This document shows positions 32,888 to 44,877 of a stretch of 64,000 nt of DNA, one piece after another; positions within the stretch are counted from its first letter, which is position 1; each line of letters starts with the position of its first letter. This DNA comes from Liolophura sinensis (Eukaryota; Mollusca; Polyplacophora; Chitonida; Chitonidae). The DNA lies in the NCBI RefSeq assembly GCF_032854445.1, contig NC_088298.1:18187976-18251975 (forward strand). The letters are read 5' to 3'. Below the pieces are notes generated by a model. It had not been told where the DNA came from, did not search any database, and saw nothing but the letters and a program-made list of their open reading frames with translations. The translations under genes and the position numbers were made by a program.

Positions 32888-33135
32888 TCTATTTATTTAT
32901 TTGATTGAGTGTTTGAGTGTTTTACGCCGAACTCTTCTCAATTTTACGACAGCGACCAATATTATGGTGGGAGAAAGTCAAACGGAGCCCACGGAAAACC
33001 CACGAAAGTTGCCTGAAACCTTTCCACGTCCGACCGGAGAGGAAACCAGCATGAGCTGGACTTGAACTCAGAGCGACCGTATTGGTGAGAGATTCCTGGA
33101 TCATTCTGCTGCTCTAGCACGCCAACAACTAGACT
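32888..33135 (-). mobile_element. SINE1, near full length
   Basis: Inverted copy from the ATTT tail through TTTTACGCCGAACTC, AATATTATGGTGGGAG, GGAGAGGAAACCAGCATGAG and CTGGACTTGAACTCA to ATTGGTGAGAGATTCCTGG and a worn tRNA head. Confidence 0.9.
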
Positions 33136-33677
33136 ACTAAATGTTTTCCCTCAGTTGCATTCCAGCGCAGTCACAATCTTGATTTTAAAACAACGGTTGT
33201 ACTTGCTTAAAAAGAGAAACAAGAACAAAATCTTCATGTTAAAATATTTATTTCACAATATTGAGAAAATAATTCATAAACACGACGATGTTCAGCTTTT
33301 TCAATTAACTTAGGCCATTTCACATTTTTGTTTTGGTTTTTTTTTTCCCATCACAATTATTATTACGCTCATTTTAAAGCAAAATAGGTAATTTTTAAAA
33401 ATAATTTTTACACCCCTAGGACATTAAACATACCGGTAATGAATAATCACAGGAATCTGACAGTATTTACACTCCGGTGACAATATTTTTAACAGAGTTT
33501 GTTTTATATAGTATAGAGTTTTATGTAATTGTTTTAAGAAATAATTCATTTCCTGAGAAAGGTACGATCTGACCTATAGTCATAAGATTGCTAATATTGG
33601 ATTAAACATAAATAAGGCTTGTAATATTATATTCGCTTATCTCAGAAACCAGTTGGAACAATTATCATTAAATTGCA

Positions 33678-33806
33678 GTGCACTTAAAAATTATTGTCTT
33701 AATTTTAAGAGAAAATCTGTTGTCTGAGTGAGGCAAGAACGCATTCTAGCATCACTCAACCAACAGATTCTCTGTTAAAATTAACAGATGAAATTTTTGA
33801 GTGTAA
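33678..33806. mobile_element. fold-back element (MITE-like), about 129 bp
   Basis: The core hairpin 33699-33784 has 36-bp arms (TTAATTTTAA, AATCTGTTG and TGAGTGA shared) and a 14-nt loop. The inverted similarity continues outward (TGCACTTAAAAATT against TACACTCAAAAATT) to about 33678 and 33806. No coding capacity. Confidence 0.7.
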
Positions 33807-34587
33807 ATGAAAACAAAATAATGAGAAAAGAGTTCGATTAGTTCGTTCATGAAGAACTATAATAGTAGACCTTTAATCAATCAGATTTCCTGTGCACTGT
33901 TTCCTGGCACATATAAATAAAACAGTTGAATCTGTGACTAGACTAGGGATGCAATGCACTTTTTAAAATATTTTTTCATCCATACTGTAGATTAATACGT
34001 CTAAAACAAGAGGATATTTATCTCACACAATAACAATTAGGAACAATTCATAAGCCACTCTTCTACAGTTTCATGTCAAAGTTAAGTTTGAATTTATGGC
34101 GTATTTCAGAAATCCACCCATATTGGCTGAGGGGACAAAAGGAGGGATATTAATGGCGTGAGCAAGAATCAGCCAATCATTCAGTCGTTATTTTTACACA
34201 TCTGCAACAGACAGGGCTCTAAGCTATTCGTCGTACTGAACTTATCAGTGGAAGTATCAACTTCCAGCAGAAAAACTCAGGGTTATGACGACGTTTTAAT
34301 TTTAATTTATTTTTTTTTAAATCAAAACATGCTTGTGTAATCTGCCCTAGGACTGTTACGGATCGGAGCCAGGTGCAGGGTGGAAATTGTTTTTGGCGAT
34401 AGAGAAAAGGAGATTGGACGAAGGATAAAGAAACATTCATTAGCGTGCGAGGCTTAAAAACTAATCTACTATCAAACATTTCATGGCTTTGAGACAGTAT
34501 AATAATTGTCAATGTAAATTTGCTCTAGAGCTAAGCATTTGCCTGGTGGGTAGCTGGAAAATTGCTATATATTTTACATACTGTATA

Positions 34588-34741
34588 TTATTTATTTATC
34601 TATTTGATTGGTGTTTTGCGCCGCACTTAAGAATACTTCACTTGTACAACGGCGTCCAGAATTATGGTGGGAGGAAACCGGGCAAAGCCCGGGGTAAACC
34701 CACGACTATCCGCATGTTGCTGTCAGACCTTTTCACGTAGA
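34588..34741 (-). mobile_element. SINE1 3' half
   Basis: TTATTTATCTATTTGATTGG, GTGTTTTGCGCCGCACT, GAATTATGGTGGGAGGAAAC, CGGGCAAAGCCCGGGG and GTTGCTGTCAGACC. Confidence 0.9.
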
Positions 34742-34898
34742 GTATTGTGTATTAAGTTGCACGGCTAATAGCAGGAGGGTCTGTTCAGACCAGAATTGAC
34801 CGTCTTCTACTTGGGCTTATTGTGTGGTTTGTGGACTGGGGTTTCTACGGGAAGCGGCTAATTCCTGGACTGTGAAGACTTTTACCGGCTTCATTAGT

Positions 34899-34975
34899 AT
34901 TTGATTGGTGTTTAACGCCAAAAGCAATATTTTTCACTTATACAATGAAGGCCACTTTTACGGTTTGTGGAAAGT
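34899..34975 (-). mobile_element. SINE1 3' fragment
   Basis: TATTTGATTGGTGTTTAACG, TATTTTTCACTTATACAATG and AAGGCCA; the rest is not recognisable. Confidence 0.7.
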
Positions 34976-37884
34976 GGCCCAAGTGAACAACAGGCCTTAA
35001 AGAACTTTACAGAGCTTTGAGAGGTTGACCTGTCTACATTGTGCAAATGGAGATGTATGTGTATTTTGTACGGTTGAAGTTGCTCGTCACCTGTTCCTGT
35101 CTCAACTGACACAAAAAATATCCTCAGGGCAGGACTATTATTGCAACAATTGTTTTTTTTTCAATAAATTACCCATATCGGTTATATATAGGTATTAAAA
35201 CTGAATCATCTCCTATTTAGGTAAATTCCGTTTGATTGTTATCATCTCATATTTGGAATTTATTTCCCGGACACTGTCATGTATTGCTTAGTGACGGTTT
35301 GGTGTGATGTTTCTTTAAATTCGATATTACAATTCCTGCTTCATCAAAACAGTTACAGCTGAATTACTTGTTACGAACACAAATATCGTGCAGCAGTTTT
35401 TGAATAATATAGAGATGTGATAGATTCATAAATTTAAATTACTACGAGACAATCTCCATGATTGTGTTAAAAAAGCAATATGGTGTAGCTGACAACGATT
35501 TCAAGAAACAAGAATGTGTGATTTTCTCCATCATTCAGGCCAAAAAACAGCATTTATGGACTAAGAATTTGAACTTTGATATGGAATTTATGCCTGGAAT
35601 ATCCACTGTCCGCCCGGCATCATTGAAAACTGATGACCGCTTCTCTCTTGTGTGTTACCGGCTGTATTTCCTATTTGTATAATTTCCTGCATACCTTTGT
35701 CGTTGGGAGCTAGTGTTAAACGTTGTTGTGGACATGGATCTTGCGATTATCGACCTGGAACACCCTTCACGGACTACGAATTGTATACGAACGCCGGACA
35801 TGAGGCTTATATTCTTCGCACTCCATGACTGCGCCTGACCCTCAACATTACAAGGTGAAGACCTTTTTAGGCCCGAGCGAAGCTACACACGTGGTCTTGT
35901 TCTTCAAGTGAGAACCGATTAAATAACCTTTCCTAAATAAGGCTACTTTAAATCTTCGCAAGGATTATTCTACCCACACTATGATTAAAAAAGATAGCAT
36001 TGCTGCCATGTATTTTTAACAGTGTTAAATACCGTATTTCCAAAAGCAGTTAATTTCTACCAATGCACTCATCATCGATACATATAAATTTGCTCGGTAA
36101 GGGGTGATGTAAGTGGAGTCTGCCAGGCTAGCCTGGCAGATCCATTACAGATACCCATGTAAAAAACATCGAGCATCGATTAAAGATGATTTGTTTTAAA
36201 GTATATCGTATGCATGTATATCTATAAAGAAACGACACTCATAACAGTATCCGAAATATATAGTCACTACGATATACATTGTCATATCTATTTTAATGCA
36301 TATCTCGCATCTTCTTTAGTATGCTGTGGGTAAATGCTGATCTATCATCAACAGCCGTAAACAAAAGTATTTTACTTATCTTTAAAAACTGCAGATGCGC
36401 CTACTTTTGGATAGAGCTGATCTATCTCTTAAACTCCAGTTGTGCCTCTTTTGGACGGTTACATATCAAGTAAAAAAATGTTTCGTTCGGGATATTTTAT
36501 TACCTATATAGGTTGTGGAAGTACAAAAGGGTTTCACTGCAAGGTACGTGGTTATTGCTGCAATTGAATTCCTAGAATAAACATTTTTCCTAAACGAAAT
36601 CAAAGCAATCGAACGAAATTGAACTCGTTTGAATGAATTAAACTGAACAGCGCTGCCACCGTCAATAAATTGTGTACAGAAATCTTGAAAAGGTTAACGT
36701 CAATGGTTTAATACACCCACACATTATGGGTTATTGATACACTATAAATTGCTGCACTGTTATTTTGCACCTTGTTAAAATACATCCAATTTTTGTCTGT
36801 TTTTGAAAGAGCTGGAAACTTTTTGCCCCTTGATACAGCCCATCTCCCCTGAGGGTTGCCTAAGTGAAAAAATACTGAGACTTCGCTTCTGGCTTCAACA
36901 GGCAATACAAACGGTCATGCTAGATTGATTTTTGGTTTTCCTGTATGGTGTAGGAAAAAACGCAAGCGGCACGTGGTGGTATGACATGGTACCACGTAAC
37001 CTAAAGCGAACCGAGAGAGTTGCACATGCACTGTAAGGAATATAAATATTAACAGCGTTATATACGGCCATGCTGGCCATCACAATTAGAGAACAGCTTA
37101 CAAGTCATACCACATAAAACGATCAAAATGATGTACGTTGATAAGGTTGTCGGTCTTATTTGATCTCTGTGAATGGACATCCTGTCCTGTAAGCACATTT
37201 CATTTGTCCGGAATAACGGCTTACCGAAATCTCAGTTTAAATATGTTTACACTCTCAGGCCATAATTTTGAATGACCACAAATGTTCTTGACAAGCATAT
37301 ATTCGACAACGATTACAAAGTAAATTCCTACTAAATTAAGTCGGGTTGGCCATTGAACTCAGTCCATCAGTATTAATTACAACTCAGTAGCACTGATAGT
37401 CACCAAGGGACCCCAAGGACGGCCAGTCCGTACTGAAAATTCAGTTATGAATGACTTGATCCCCAACGACTTAAATGAAGGAGGGCATTTCGAAAACTGA
37501 ACCCCCACAAATTCCCCCAAATCGTCCCCTCAACCAACAACTCGATCAGGATGCATATCTATAATTTGACACGTTCTGTAATTTCGTAAAGTGTGAGCCA
37601 TACACGTCACGGCTGATTTCTCGGTCCAGACCGCAGTACGTATTTGTGAAGACCGAAATGTCGAAGCAAACAAAGACACTGTTTGCACTTGCCCCGTGAA
37701 AGAAATATCACCGTAGGTTCCTTTCATGTTGACAAGTATACTTGAAGGTTGTGTGGTTATGTGGCAATGGCCAAAATATTAAACATGGGGTCTATACAAT
37801 CATTTCAGACGTTCGCTAAGACGCATTTTTCAGCCAGTCTTACTCGACATCATCCTTTGATGCTACTATCCTAGATCATGTAAG
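34976..37884. other. intergenic, palindrome only
   Basis: Apart from the 22-bp palindrome at 36119, no gene or repeat was recognised in almost 3 kb. Confidence 0.45.
36119..36140. repeat. perfect 22-bp palindrome
   Basis: TCTGCCAGGCT and its exact reverse complement AGCCTGGCAGA abut without a loop. A homodimer binding site or chance; no neighbour explains it. Confidence 0.6.
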
Positions 37885-38031
37885 TACGTGGAAAAGTCTG
37901 CCAGCAGCCTGCGGATGGGCATGGGTTTCGCCCAAGCTGTGTCCGGTTTCCTCCCACCATAATGCTGACCGCCGTCGTATAAGTGAAACATTCTTGAGTA
38001 CCTCGTAAAACACCAATCAAATAAATAAATC
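37885..38031 (+). mobile_element. SINE1 3' half
   Basis: TACGTGGAAAAGTCTGCC, AGCAGCCTGCGGATGGGCAT, TCCGGTTTCCTCCCACCATA, CCGCCGTCGTATAAGTGA, and a CAAATAAATAAAT tail. Confidence 0.92.
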
Positions 38032-39154
38032 AAATAGATCATGTAAAACTACATGTACATAGCATGGCCATGCTGTGTTCTGTAAAAGCCATGTTATCTC
38101 TCATTTCACTGATGTTATGTTTAAATACATCTGGGCGTGTCAGTATTCATCATCCCCCGTAGATATATCAAACCCACCAAGTGCTCAGATTGTCACAGTA
38201 TCTGAACACAGCCTCCCTTCAAAAGAAATGTTGAGTCGTTCCACAGAATGATCACAAATAAAACGCCGTCTTTCATTAAACTTTAAGAAGGCCTACGAAG
38301 GGAAAACGCCGGAGTTTGCAAAAACATCCAACTGAGTAATACGGTTTATCACATGTAACATCCCATTTACCAGAGGATGTAACGTATCACGACAGCCATA
38401 TCGTTCAATCAATAAATGTTGTTTGATCCGATAAGACACAACCTACTGCAAAACCTCGACTGGCCAATAAGCAGCCCATCAGCTTAGTTTGTATTAGAAG
38501 CCAGCCCGACATCAAGCACAATAGATGTATCTAAAATGTTTGATATGGTTGTTGTAATACCGGTGCAGTAAACTGGGAGAGAAAGTATTGTAATCCAGTG
38601 ACACAATCTGTGGAAAAAGAACGCTGATAAAATTCAACACACGTTGGCCACCGATCAATGGGCGGAAATCCTGCTGAAAACGGGTAAAGAAACTGCTGTC
38701 CACCGTCATGTGAAATAGTAGCAAAGTTAGTTTTGTAGTTCCGTCGTGGGTTTTACAGGGTGGGCACATCAGTTCTGTCGGAGGCAAAACGTTCACATCA
38801 CGGCCATTTAAAAGTAAAATGTACACGTATCTACATAGTGTGGGCATCATTTTTCATATCTTGCACACTCGATACAGTACATCCTATAACATTGCAACGA
38901 CCTCAAGTAGGCTCGTATAATTATCCACTCACAGAACAAAAATCACCAGTCCAGCACATGCCTGGCTTGACAACGTTGTGCGACCTTGTCCCTGTGGCAT
39001 TCACTGTAAAAATACTAACGTAAATTACTCAAGTGCTTGATACTCTTTGTTTTCGTTCAGCAAACTTTGAGATAATATTTGAAAACGGCTTTATCTTGGA
39101 CCTTGCATGATATTTGCTTCACATGATATATCTTCAACATTTTAAAGCGGCTTT
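38032..39154. other. 3' flank of the GPCR, nothing recognised
   Basis: This region should hold the receptor's 3'-UTR (minus strand). No clear AATAAA on that strand was found in the first few hundred bases. Confidence 0.4.
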
Positions 39155-40276
39155 TCATATCCCACTGTTTGTCCGCATGGATGTATGAAGGTAATATGTA
39201 TTTGTAGTTGAAGTTGTGGATTTCAGATAAGAATTCCGTGTTGTTCCTGTGTACATTGGATAATAGGTTTTACAGCGTAGGATCATCCAACACATACGGC
39301 GAAAGCGTCTGCTGCTTAAAAAGTAGAACAGGAAATTTAAGCCGTGATTGCAGTCGGCCAATAAATGGGTGATCTCGGCCGTCATGAAAAACTTGGCCCT
39401 CTCGTGTGTACTCGTGGAAATGTCCCAGGTGCCACGGAACACGTTGAAAACAGCTAAAGGCAAGACCATGATCACGAATGAGACGGACACAGTCACGAGC
39501 ATGACGGTGAGGTGAGTTTTGTGTGCCTGCTTTGTCGTGTTAGGATTTTCGACTCCTGACAGCATCTTTTTCTGTTTGTCCATGGATGTCCGCATGCGGC
39601 AGATAATGAGGTAGTTCAAGACGGTTAGGATAAGACAAGGTAATATAGCAGAGAGACAGCTTTCCAGCCAGTACCAAACCCGTTTGACAAAAAACTCGTA
39701 CTCTGCATGGAAATAGCAGTCTCTGCCTCCCTCGTGTTCCACTTGTCGGAGCGTGAAAAGAATGTTAGAATTGATGAGAAGGAGGCAAATTGCCGTTACA
39801 ATGACGGCGATACGGGCTCGGAACATGGTGAACCAACAAGAGACTTTTAGTGGAAGCCACACGGCTACGAACCTCTCTATTGTCAACAAGACCAGAATCC
39901 ACACCGAAAACTGGTCCAGGAAACTCCCGAAGAAACTGATGATCTTGCAACCTGCGTCTCCCAAGTCGACGTCGTGGAACGTTAACCGCAAGAATAGGAG
40001 TTTAGCGATCAGTGCCAGCGAGTCGAAGATGGCCAGTAAAATGACGTAGAGGGACGACGTTGTAAACGGTTTCAGTTTGGATATCGTCAACACTGCAGCC
40101 GAATTAAAGACGATGCTGATGGGACACAGGCATAGGAGATAGTACTTGTTCAACCCCAGTGCTAGACGCCCTTCCCAATAAAACTGGATTTTATCTACAG
40201 TAACATTGGGACTCTCCGTCGTGTTAAACGACCCTAAGTGGAGAATATCGCTCGGTGCCTCTACTGAGTAGTTCAT
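39155..40276 (-). CDS. Class A (rhodopsin-like) GPCR, orphan, peptide-receptor-like
   Basis: A complete 373-residue seven-helix receptor in one exon. Visible landmarks: N-glycosylation sites at N2, N18 and N24; TM1 about 45-66 with N58; TM2 about 74-97 with D85; C110 and C187 for the TM3-ECL2 disulfide; ERF at 134-136 in place of DRY; TM5 with P213; TM6 about 255-280 with F267 and P273 but V271 where the usual tryptophan switch stands; and NFLFY at 314-318 in place of NPxxY. A basic helix 8 (SSRRFRR) and a Ser/Thr/Tyr-rich tail follow. The tryptophan typical of TM4 is also absent. It should sit in the plasma membrane and couple a ligand, probably a peptide, to G proteins. Such divergent receptors are expanded in molluscs and annelids. 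The ligand cannot be inferred. Confidence 0.93.
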   Translation of the reverse strand: MNYSVEAPSDILHLGSFNTTESPNVTVDKIQFYWEGRLALGLNKYYLLCLCPISIVFNSAAVLTISKLKPFTTSSLYVILLAIFDSLALIAKLLFLRLTFHDVDLGDAGCKIISFFGSFLDQFSVWILVLLTIERFVAVWLPLKVSCWFTMFRARIAVIVTAICLLLINSNILFTLRQVEHEGGRDCYFHAEYEFFVKRVWYWLESCLSAILPCLILTVLNYLIICRMRTSMDKQKKMLSGVENPNTTKQAHKTHLTVMLVTVSVSFVIMVLPLAVFNVFRGTWDISTSTHERAKFFMTAEITHLLADCNHGLNFLFYFLSSRRFRRMCWMILRCKTYYPMYTGTTRNSYLKSTTSTTNTYYLHTSMRTNSGI

Positions 40277-40322
40277 CGTGTCGGGGTCACTTGGCAGTCA
40301 CCAGGAGCAGTACGACTCTGTA
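40277..40322 (-). promoter_or_regulatory. 5'-UTR of the GPCR with a splice acceptor
   Basis: On the minus strand a pyrimidine tract followed by TTACAG ends at 40318, 41 bases before the ATG at 40276. This is a good 3' splice site. The receptor therefore probably has a 5'-UTR intron with its promoter and first exon further upstream (higher coordinates), while the coding part stays intronless. Confidence 0.55.
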
Positions 40323-40620
40323 AGGAGAGAAAGGGTTTGATTATATTTTGATACATTATAAGCGAGGTACAAAATGACTAAAAACACATTCGTGGCTTTA
40401 CCAGAAAACAGAGAAAAGGCGGTTACTAAAAAACAAAACAAAAGCGACAATGGCTGGTATTTCCCGCCATAAATAAATGTCGCCATGTACAGTTGCAGTC
40501 CATCGTTAGGCAAGGATCGATCGACCCTTGTTACGAGATGGTGTAAGATGTGAGGTTCTGTTGACACCAGTATTGTTCAAAAATCCGGAAATGTCACAAC
40601 CATTAAAGTGTGGGGACACC

Positions 40621-40651
<31 letters not shown>
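40621..40651. repeat. (TAA)n microsatellite
   Basis: Ten perfect TAA units, about 300 bases upstream of the GPCR 5'-UTR acceptor. Confidence 0.95.
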
Positions 40652-40653
<2 letters not shown>

Positions 40654-43195
40654 AAAATTTAGTTACTTATACACTAATATGTTTTTTTAATTAGGATTAT
40701 GTTTACAGGTGAGCGTCTGTAGGCACAAGTCGCTGTTTGATTGGCAGGTGGTTGCATTGCACAGGGTATACAGGGTTCTCGGTGTATCAGTGAACCGATG
40801 TGTTAGTCGTTGAGATCTCAGGCTCTAGTCCAGTGATCCCATCAGGGTTATGGAGTACGTGGAGAATGACAGTGCAGGGCAAGTAACAAGCTGCTGTTAC
40901 TCATGGTGTAATAATTATTACATTGTACCACATTGTATTACACAACGGACGTCTGTAAAGGTCCAACCAAGTGATTTGCTGCTGACTTACTAACCAACAG
41001 ACAGACCGAGCGAGTGATTTTCGCAGGTCAAATACTGTTATCGGAATCAAGGCACAACTGAAGGGCATCCCAAGTCGTTAATCTGGGGGGACTCATTTTC
41101 CGATGGTATATGCAAGAAGTTATACTGAAATGCTGATAAGGCGGAAAAGACGTCACAGAGGAACAATCAACAGTTTTCAACAATACAGGAAAGACACTTT
41201 AGGCGTGCTATTTCAAATTAAATTTCAAACTTCTAAACTTTCAATTATTCGTTATTAATTTCAATTATTATAGTATATTTTAGTAACAACAGCTCATAAA
41301 TGGATCCCCTATACATCCCTTATTCCCGTGTTAAGAAAACATATCTTTGCTTGATATTCTTCGCGTAGTATGCAGGAGTATTTTAGCTGTATGTATAGGA
41401 GTAAATCGGCTGTTGGAGGGAATCTTCTGTGTCTCAGTAGAAAATCTGTGAACGGGTGACCTTATTTGTTAATGGCTGCCTGCACTTCTTCTAAGACAAT
41501 TCTTTAGAAGAGACCTACTTTTCACACCTTCATGATGTCGTAATGGGAAACTACCAATAAACGTTATTGAAGCACAGAACTGGATTCGAACCCAACGACG
41601 CCAATTGGTTAACTAGCCGAGAGAGTACAAGAAACGTAGCGGACGACAGTGTGGTAATTAGCAAATGGTCAAAATGGTCAATAAGATTTTAACTGTTCAC
41701 ATAAGTGGTCAAAACGTTCCAGTTTATACCATCTACCACCATGGCTTCAGTAGAAATAGGTCAAAACATGCGGTGATGTTATTTCCGATTTATTACACTT
41801 CACGAGTCTAGAATTACTCAAAATTCTGCCCTTTCGTCATATCTAGTGAATTTCCCATTAACACTATGTAAACGTACCATGCCTTTGGGACTCAGTCCAT
41901 CATCAGAATCCTGATTTATATGAAAATATACACTACAAAATACATGGAAAGTAAGGAGAGAACAGCGAGGGCTGTGTGATGGCCAGGCGTAACCCCTAAA
42001 ATACGATCTCTTTTCATGCTAGATTTTGCGCTCACACCGTTCGTTTCATACACATCTACGCGTCTGTAGATATATTTCATACAGACTGTAGATATATTTA
42101 AAACATATGTTCATGTATGTAAGTCCTTATTTTAGAGCTGTTACTTGGGATGCCATAATCGTTTGCTACGCGCTCATGTTGCCGTTCGTGCTGTCAGGCG
42201 TTCGTTGAAAACGGTTTGTTTTTTCATCAATAGTGTATGCAATTTTTAAAATTTAACAATGGAAATCCTTCAGTATGGATTTTACCACCAATCAAATGAT
42301 CAAGCGATAAAACATCTGTCACCTAGAAGGCTCAAGGTCGATACTGAAATGAGTCTTCATTTTTTTTGTAAACATTTGCTTTACATTTACTGAAAAATGT
42401 CACATTGAAGTGTTAGACACATAAATGTTGCCCTAACTTCTCTGCACACTAAGGTAACAAAGTTTGACATATTTGTTTTTTGATTAAACCAGCTTTACTA
42501 AGTACATACCTCAGTCAAACATTATTTCTCCCCCCCAAGTGTTGCACCAGGTTGACTTCTTTGTTGAAAGTTAACGCTCAAACTGTCATCTACCACCCCT
42601 CACCCCGGATCCCTACTACCCCACGTACATTCCCTCCAGGTGTCCCGGTCACTCACTATGCCAACACTTTATTTATTTGATCATATTTTATTTTCATGAT
42701 CTTCATTGTGCCGAATGCTATCGTATTATATAAAAAGGTTGTTTGAACAGCATGTAATGAGTGAAATCAACTGTGTTCGTATCGACGTCAGAAGACATAT
42801 CATTCAAATGCAAACCTTTCCTCGCTCTGTCGTATGGTACACAGTTTTATCAACGTCCATATTTGACCTAGGTGTCATTGTTGATTGGTCATTTCATCCT
42901 TATAATATGACTACTTACATCCTGATTTTCTTATTGTGTAACTTGGTTAAAATGACCGCGTGATTAATGAATCATGCCGCATTGAATTTAAAGAGATACA
43001 GATTGGTTGATTGTGGAGATAGGGTTTCCTGCGTTAAACCGTACGGCTTTGGTAATGCTTGAAAATCTGCCATACCTAAAAGTCAGATTAGGCTAGGTAT
43101 AACCTGGACTTGCCTATCTCTTTCATCAGCCAATCAGAATCGTGTCCCTTTAGAAAGATGCTTAGCATGTGTACATTCACAGTGCATTTCTCTCT
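40652..43195. other. 5' flank of the GPCR, one R4 copy, otherwise empty
   Basis: Any first exon and promoter of the receptor would lie here or beyond. No TATA box or initiator could be fixed from sequence alone. Confidence 0.4.
41690..41855 (+). repeat. dispersed repeat family R4, diverged copy
   Basis: Shows ACTGTTCACATAAGTGGTC, ACCATGGCTTCAGTAGAA and GTCTAGAATTACTCAA in R4 order. Just upstream (41581-41630) is a tRNA-like stretch on the minus strand containing GGGTTCGAATCC, which hints that R4 may belong to a tRNA-derived SINE. Confidence 0.5.
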
Positions 43196-43315
43196 CTGGC
43201 AACAAATCTGCTGATAGTGGTGGTTTCCCCCTAGGCTTTGCCTGGTTTCCTCCCACCATAATGATGACCGCCTTGGTATCAGAGAACCACTCTTGAGTAC
43301 GACGTAAAACAACCG
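43196..43315 (+). mobile_element. SINE1 3' fragment
   Basis: GTGGTTTCCCCCTAGGCTTT, GGTTTCCTCCCACCATAATG, then TTGAGTACGACGTAAAACA; the AAAT tail is lost. Confidence 0.82.
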
Positions 43316-44527
43316 TTAGCATCAGACATAAATTGCAGAGAGTGTAAAGCTTTAGGCTTTGAACATTTCTCTGTATGAAAGTATACCCAATGAAAACTAT
43401 CTAAAGAGAGGGGTATATATGTACACGTCCCTAAAACATTAAAATATCTTGGTCACTGAGAAATAAAATTATGTTATCTTAAGCTGTCAGTCTAGATGGA
43501 CTAACCTAGATTATGTACAATACAGCTGAATCTGCCATCATTATTGAGGTCATAGCATGCCGGCAGATTTAGTTCAGAGAATTGCAAATACAGGCATTTA
43601 AAGTCAACGTAACCAAGTTTATATATTACATTGTGTTTGCTTTGCGCCAGATGTTACCACACATGAAAGCACACAACAACGCATTGATTTATAGACTGCA
43701 GAGAAAACATACATATCGAACTTATGACGTGCAAAATATAATCCTAAAAATAATACCTTACACCTATCAATTGAGCATTTTTCACCAGTACGTTTCTGTA
43801 TAATTTAGAAAGTCCGCAATTCTTACCAGGTAGGCAGCCTTTGGATACACACGTGTCAGCTCATTTCCGACCAGGATACAGGGGAATGCTGGTTAATGTT
43901 ATTGCTAAGTATTAATGATGACAAGTGATGAAATACAATTAAAGACGTACAGCATAGAGAGAAAAGCCAGAGCAGCAATGAGAGAAAGTACATGTTTATG
44001 TAGCATAGGAAAATAAACAGCATTCTCCGTCGTCTAAGCGGGTAATTTTTGTGTCCAATCTTTTAGAATAAAAAAAAAAAAAAGAGCAAACAGGTTTGCA
44101 TGACTTTGTATCATTCTTTAACATAACGCTTTATAATTCCCTAATATAATTGCAGTTACTCACTTCTAGTTCTGTGAGGCCCGAGTAACCCTTTTATGGA
44201 TATGTATTATTTATCATCTATCATAATATTACTTAATGAAGTAAATTTGTTAGTTAGTATCCGTGCATCTCTAATCTGTAGTCTAATAATCTGCAGAAAG
44301 GAAAAGCCAAAATAATTCAAAATCGACAGGTGCTGGATTCAAACACGCACCCTCTGTGATGGGAGGGCTAGTTGTCTATTCGGCAGAGATCATGTAAGTG
44401 AATAAGGACCTGAGGGTTCCTAGTATTACCGTTTTGATGAGGCGGATTTGGCCAGATATCCAGGTGTACTTTTCTCCCGGTCCCCCAGTTTCCTCCACCA
44501 ACAAATCTGTTTCATGTTGTTTGCTTC

Positions 44528-44800
44528 TAGGGACTCCGTGGCTCAGTTGGTTAGCGCGCTAGCGCAGCGTAATGACCCAGGAGTCTCTCACCAATGGGTG
44601 AGAGTTCAAGTCCAGCTTATGCTGGCTTCCTCTCCGGTCGTACGTGGGAAGGTCTTCCAGCAGCCTGGGGATGGTCGTGGGTTTCCCCCGGGCTCTGCCC
44701 GGTTTCCACCCATCATAATGCTGGCCGCCGTCCTATAAGTGAACTATTCTTGAGTACGGCGTAAAACACCAATTAAATAAATAAATAAATATTTGTTTTA
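44528..44800 (+). mobile_element. SINE1, full length with target-site duplication
   Basis: Complete: A box TGGCTCAGTTGGTTAGCGCG, B box GAGTTCAAGTCC, the GGGTTTCCCCCGGGCTCTGC domain, and GAGTACGGCGTAAAACACCA plus an AAAT tail. TTTGCTTC at 44520-44527 and 44801-44808 is the target-site duplication, so this is a fairly recent insertion. It is the best reference copy in the window. Confidence 0.96.
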
Positions 44801-44837
44801 TTTGCTTCGTGTTCATCACTATGATGATTACAATTGC

Positions 44838-44877
44838 GGTGTTTTAAGTGAAGTATTCTCGAGTACCCCTGAAAACT
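44838..44877 (+). mobile_element. short SINE1 3' fragment
   Basis: TTTTAAGTGAAGTATTCTCG, AGTACCCCTGAAAACTG; it lies just after the full-length copy. Confidence 0.5.

Noticed and set aside
40298-40567. 89-codon open frame upstream of the GPCR
   Set aside because: It crosses the 5'-UTR splice acceptor and most of it would be intron; a hydrophobic stretch alone is not enough.
41581-41640. tRNA gene on the minus strand (GGGTTCGAATCC)
   Set aside because: The spacing from the candidate A box is too short for a tRNA; more likely a SINE head remnant.
42530-42660. Pro/Tyr-rich possible exon
   Set aside because: The reading is short, both frames look similar, and no partner exon or clear splice pair was found.
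44531-44610. tRNA gene
   Set aside because: A and B boxes are present but the sequence is a SINE head; no cloverleaf with a proper acceptor stem, and the same head recurs in many SINE copies.
44448-44738. 96-codon open frame
   Set aside because: It is the translation of the full-length SINE1 copy. The same holds for the frames at 31373, 31499, 30111, 49618 and 17591.
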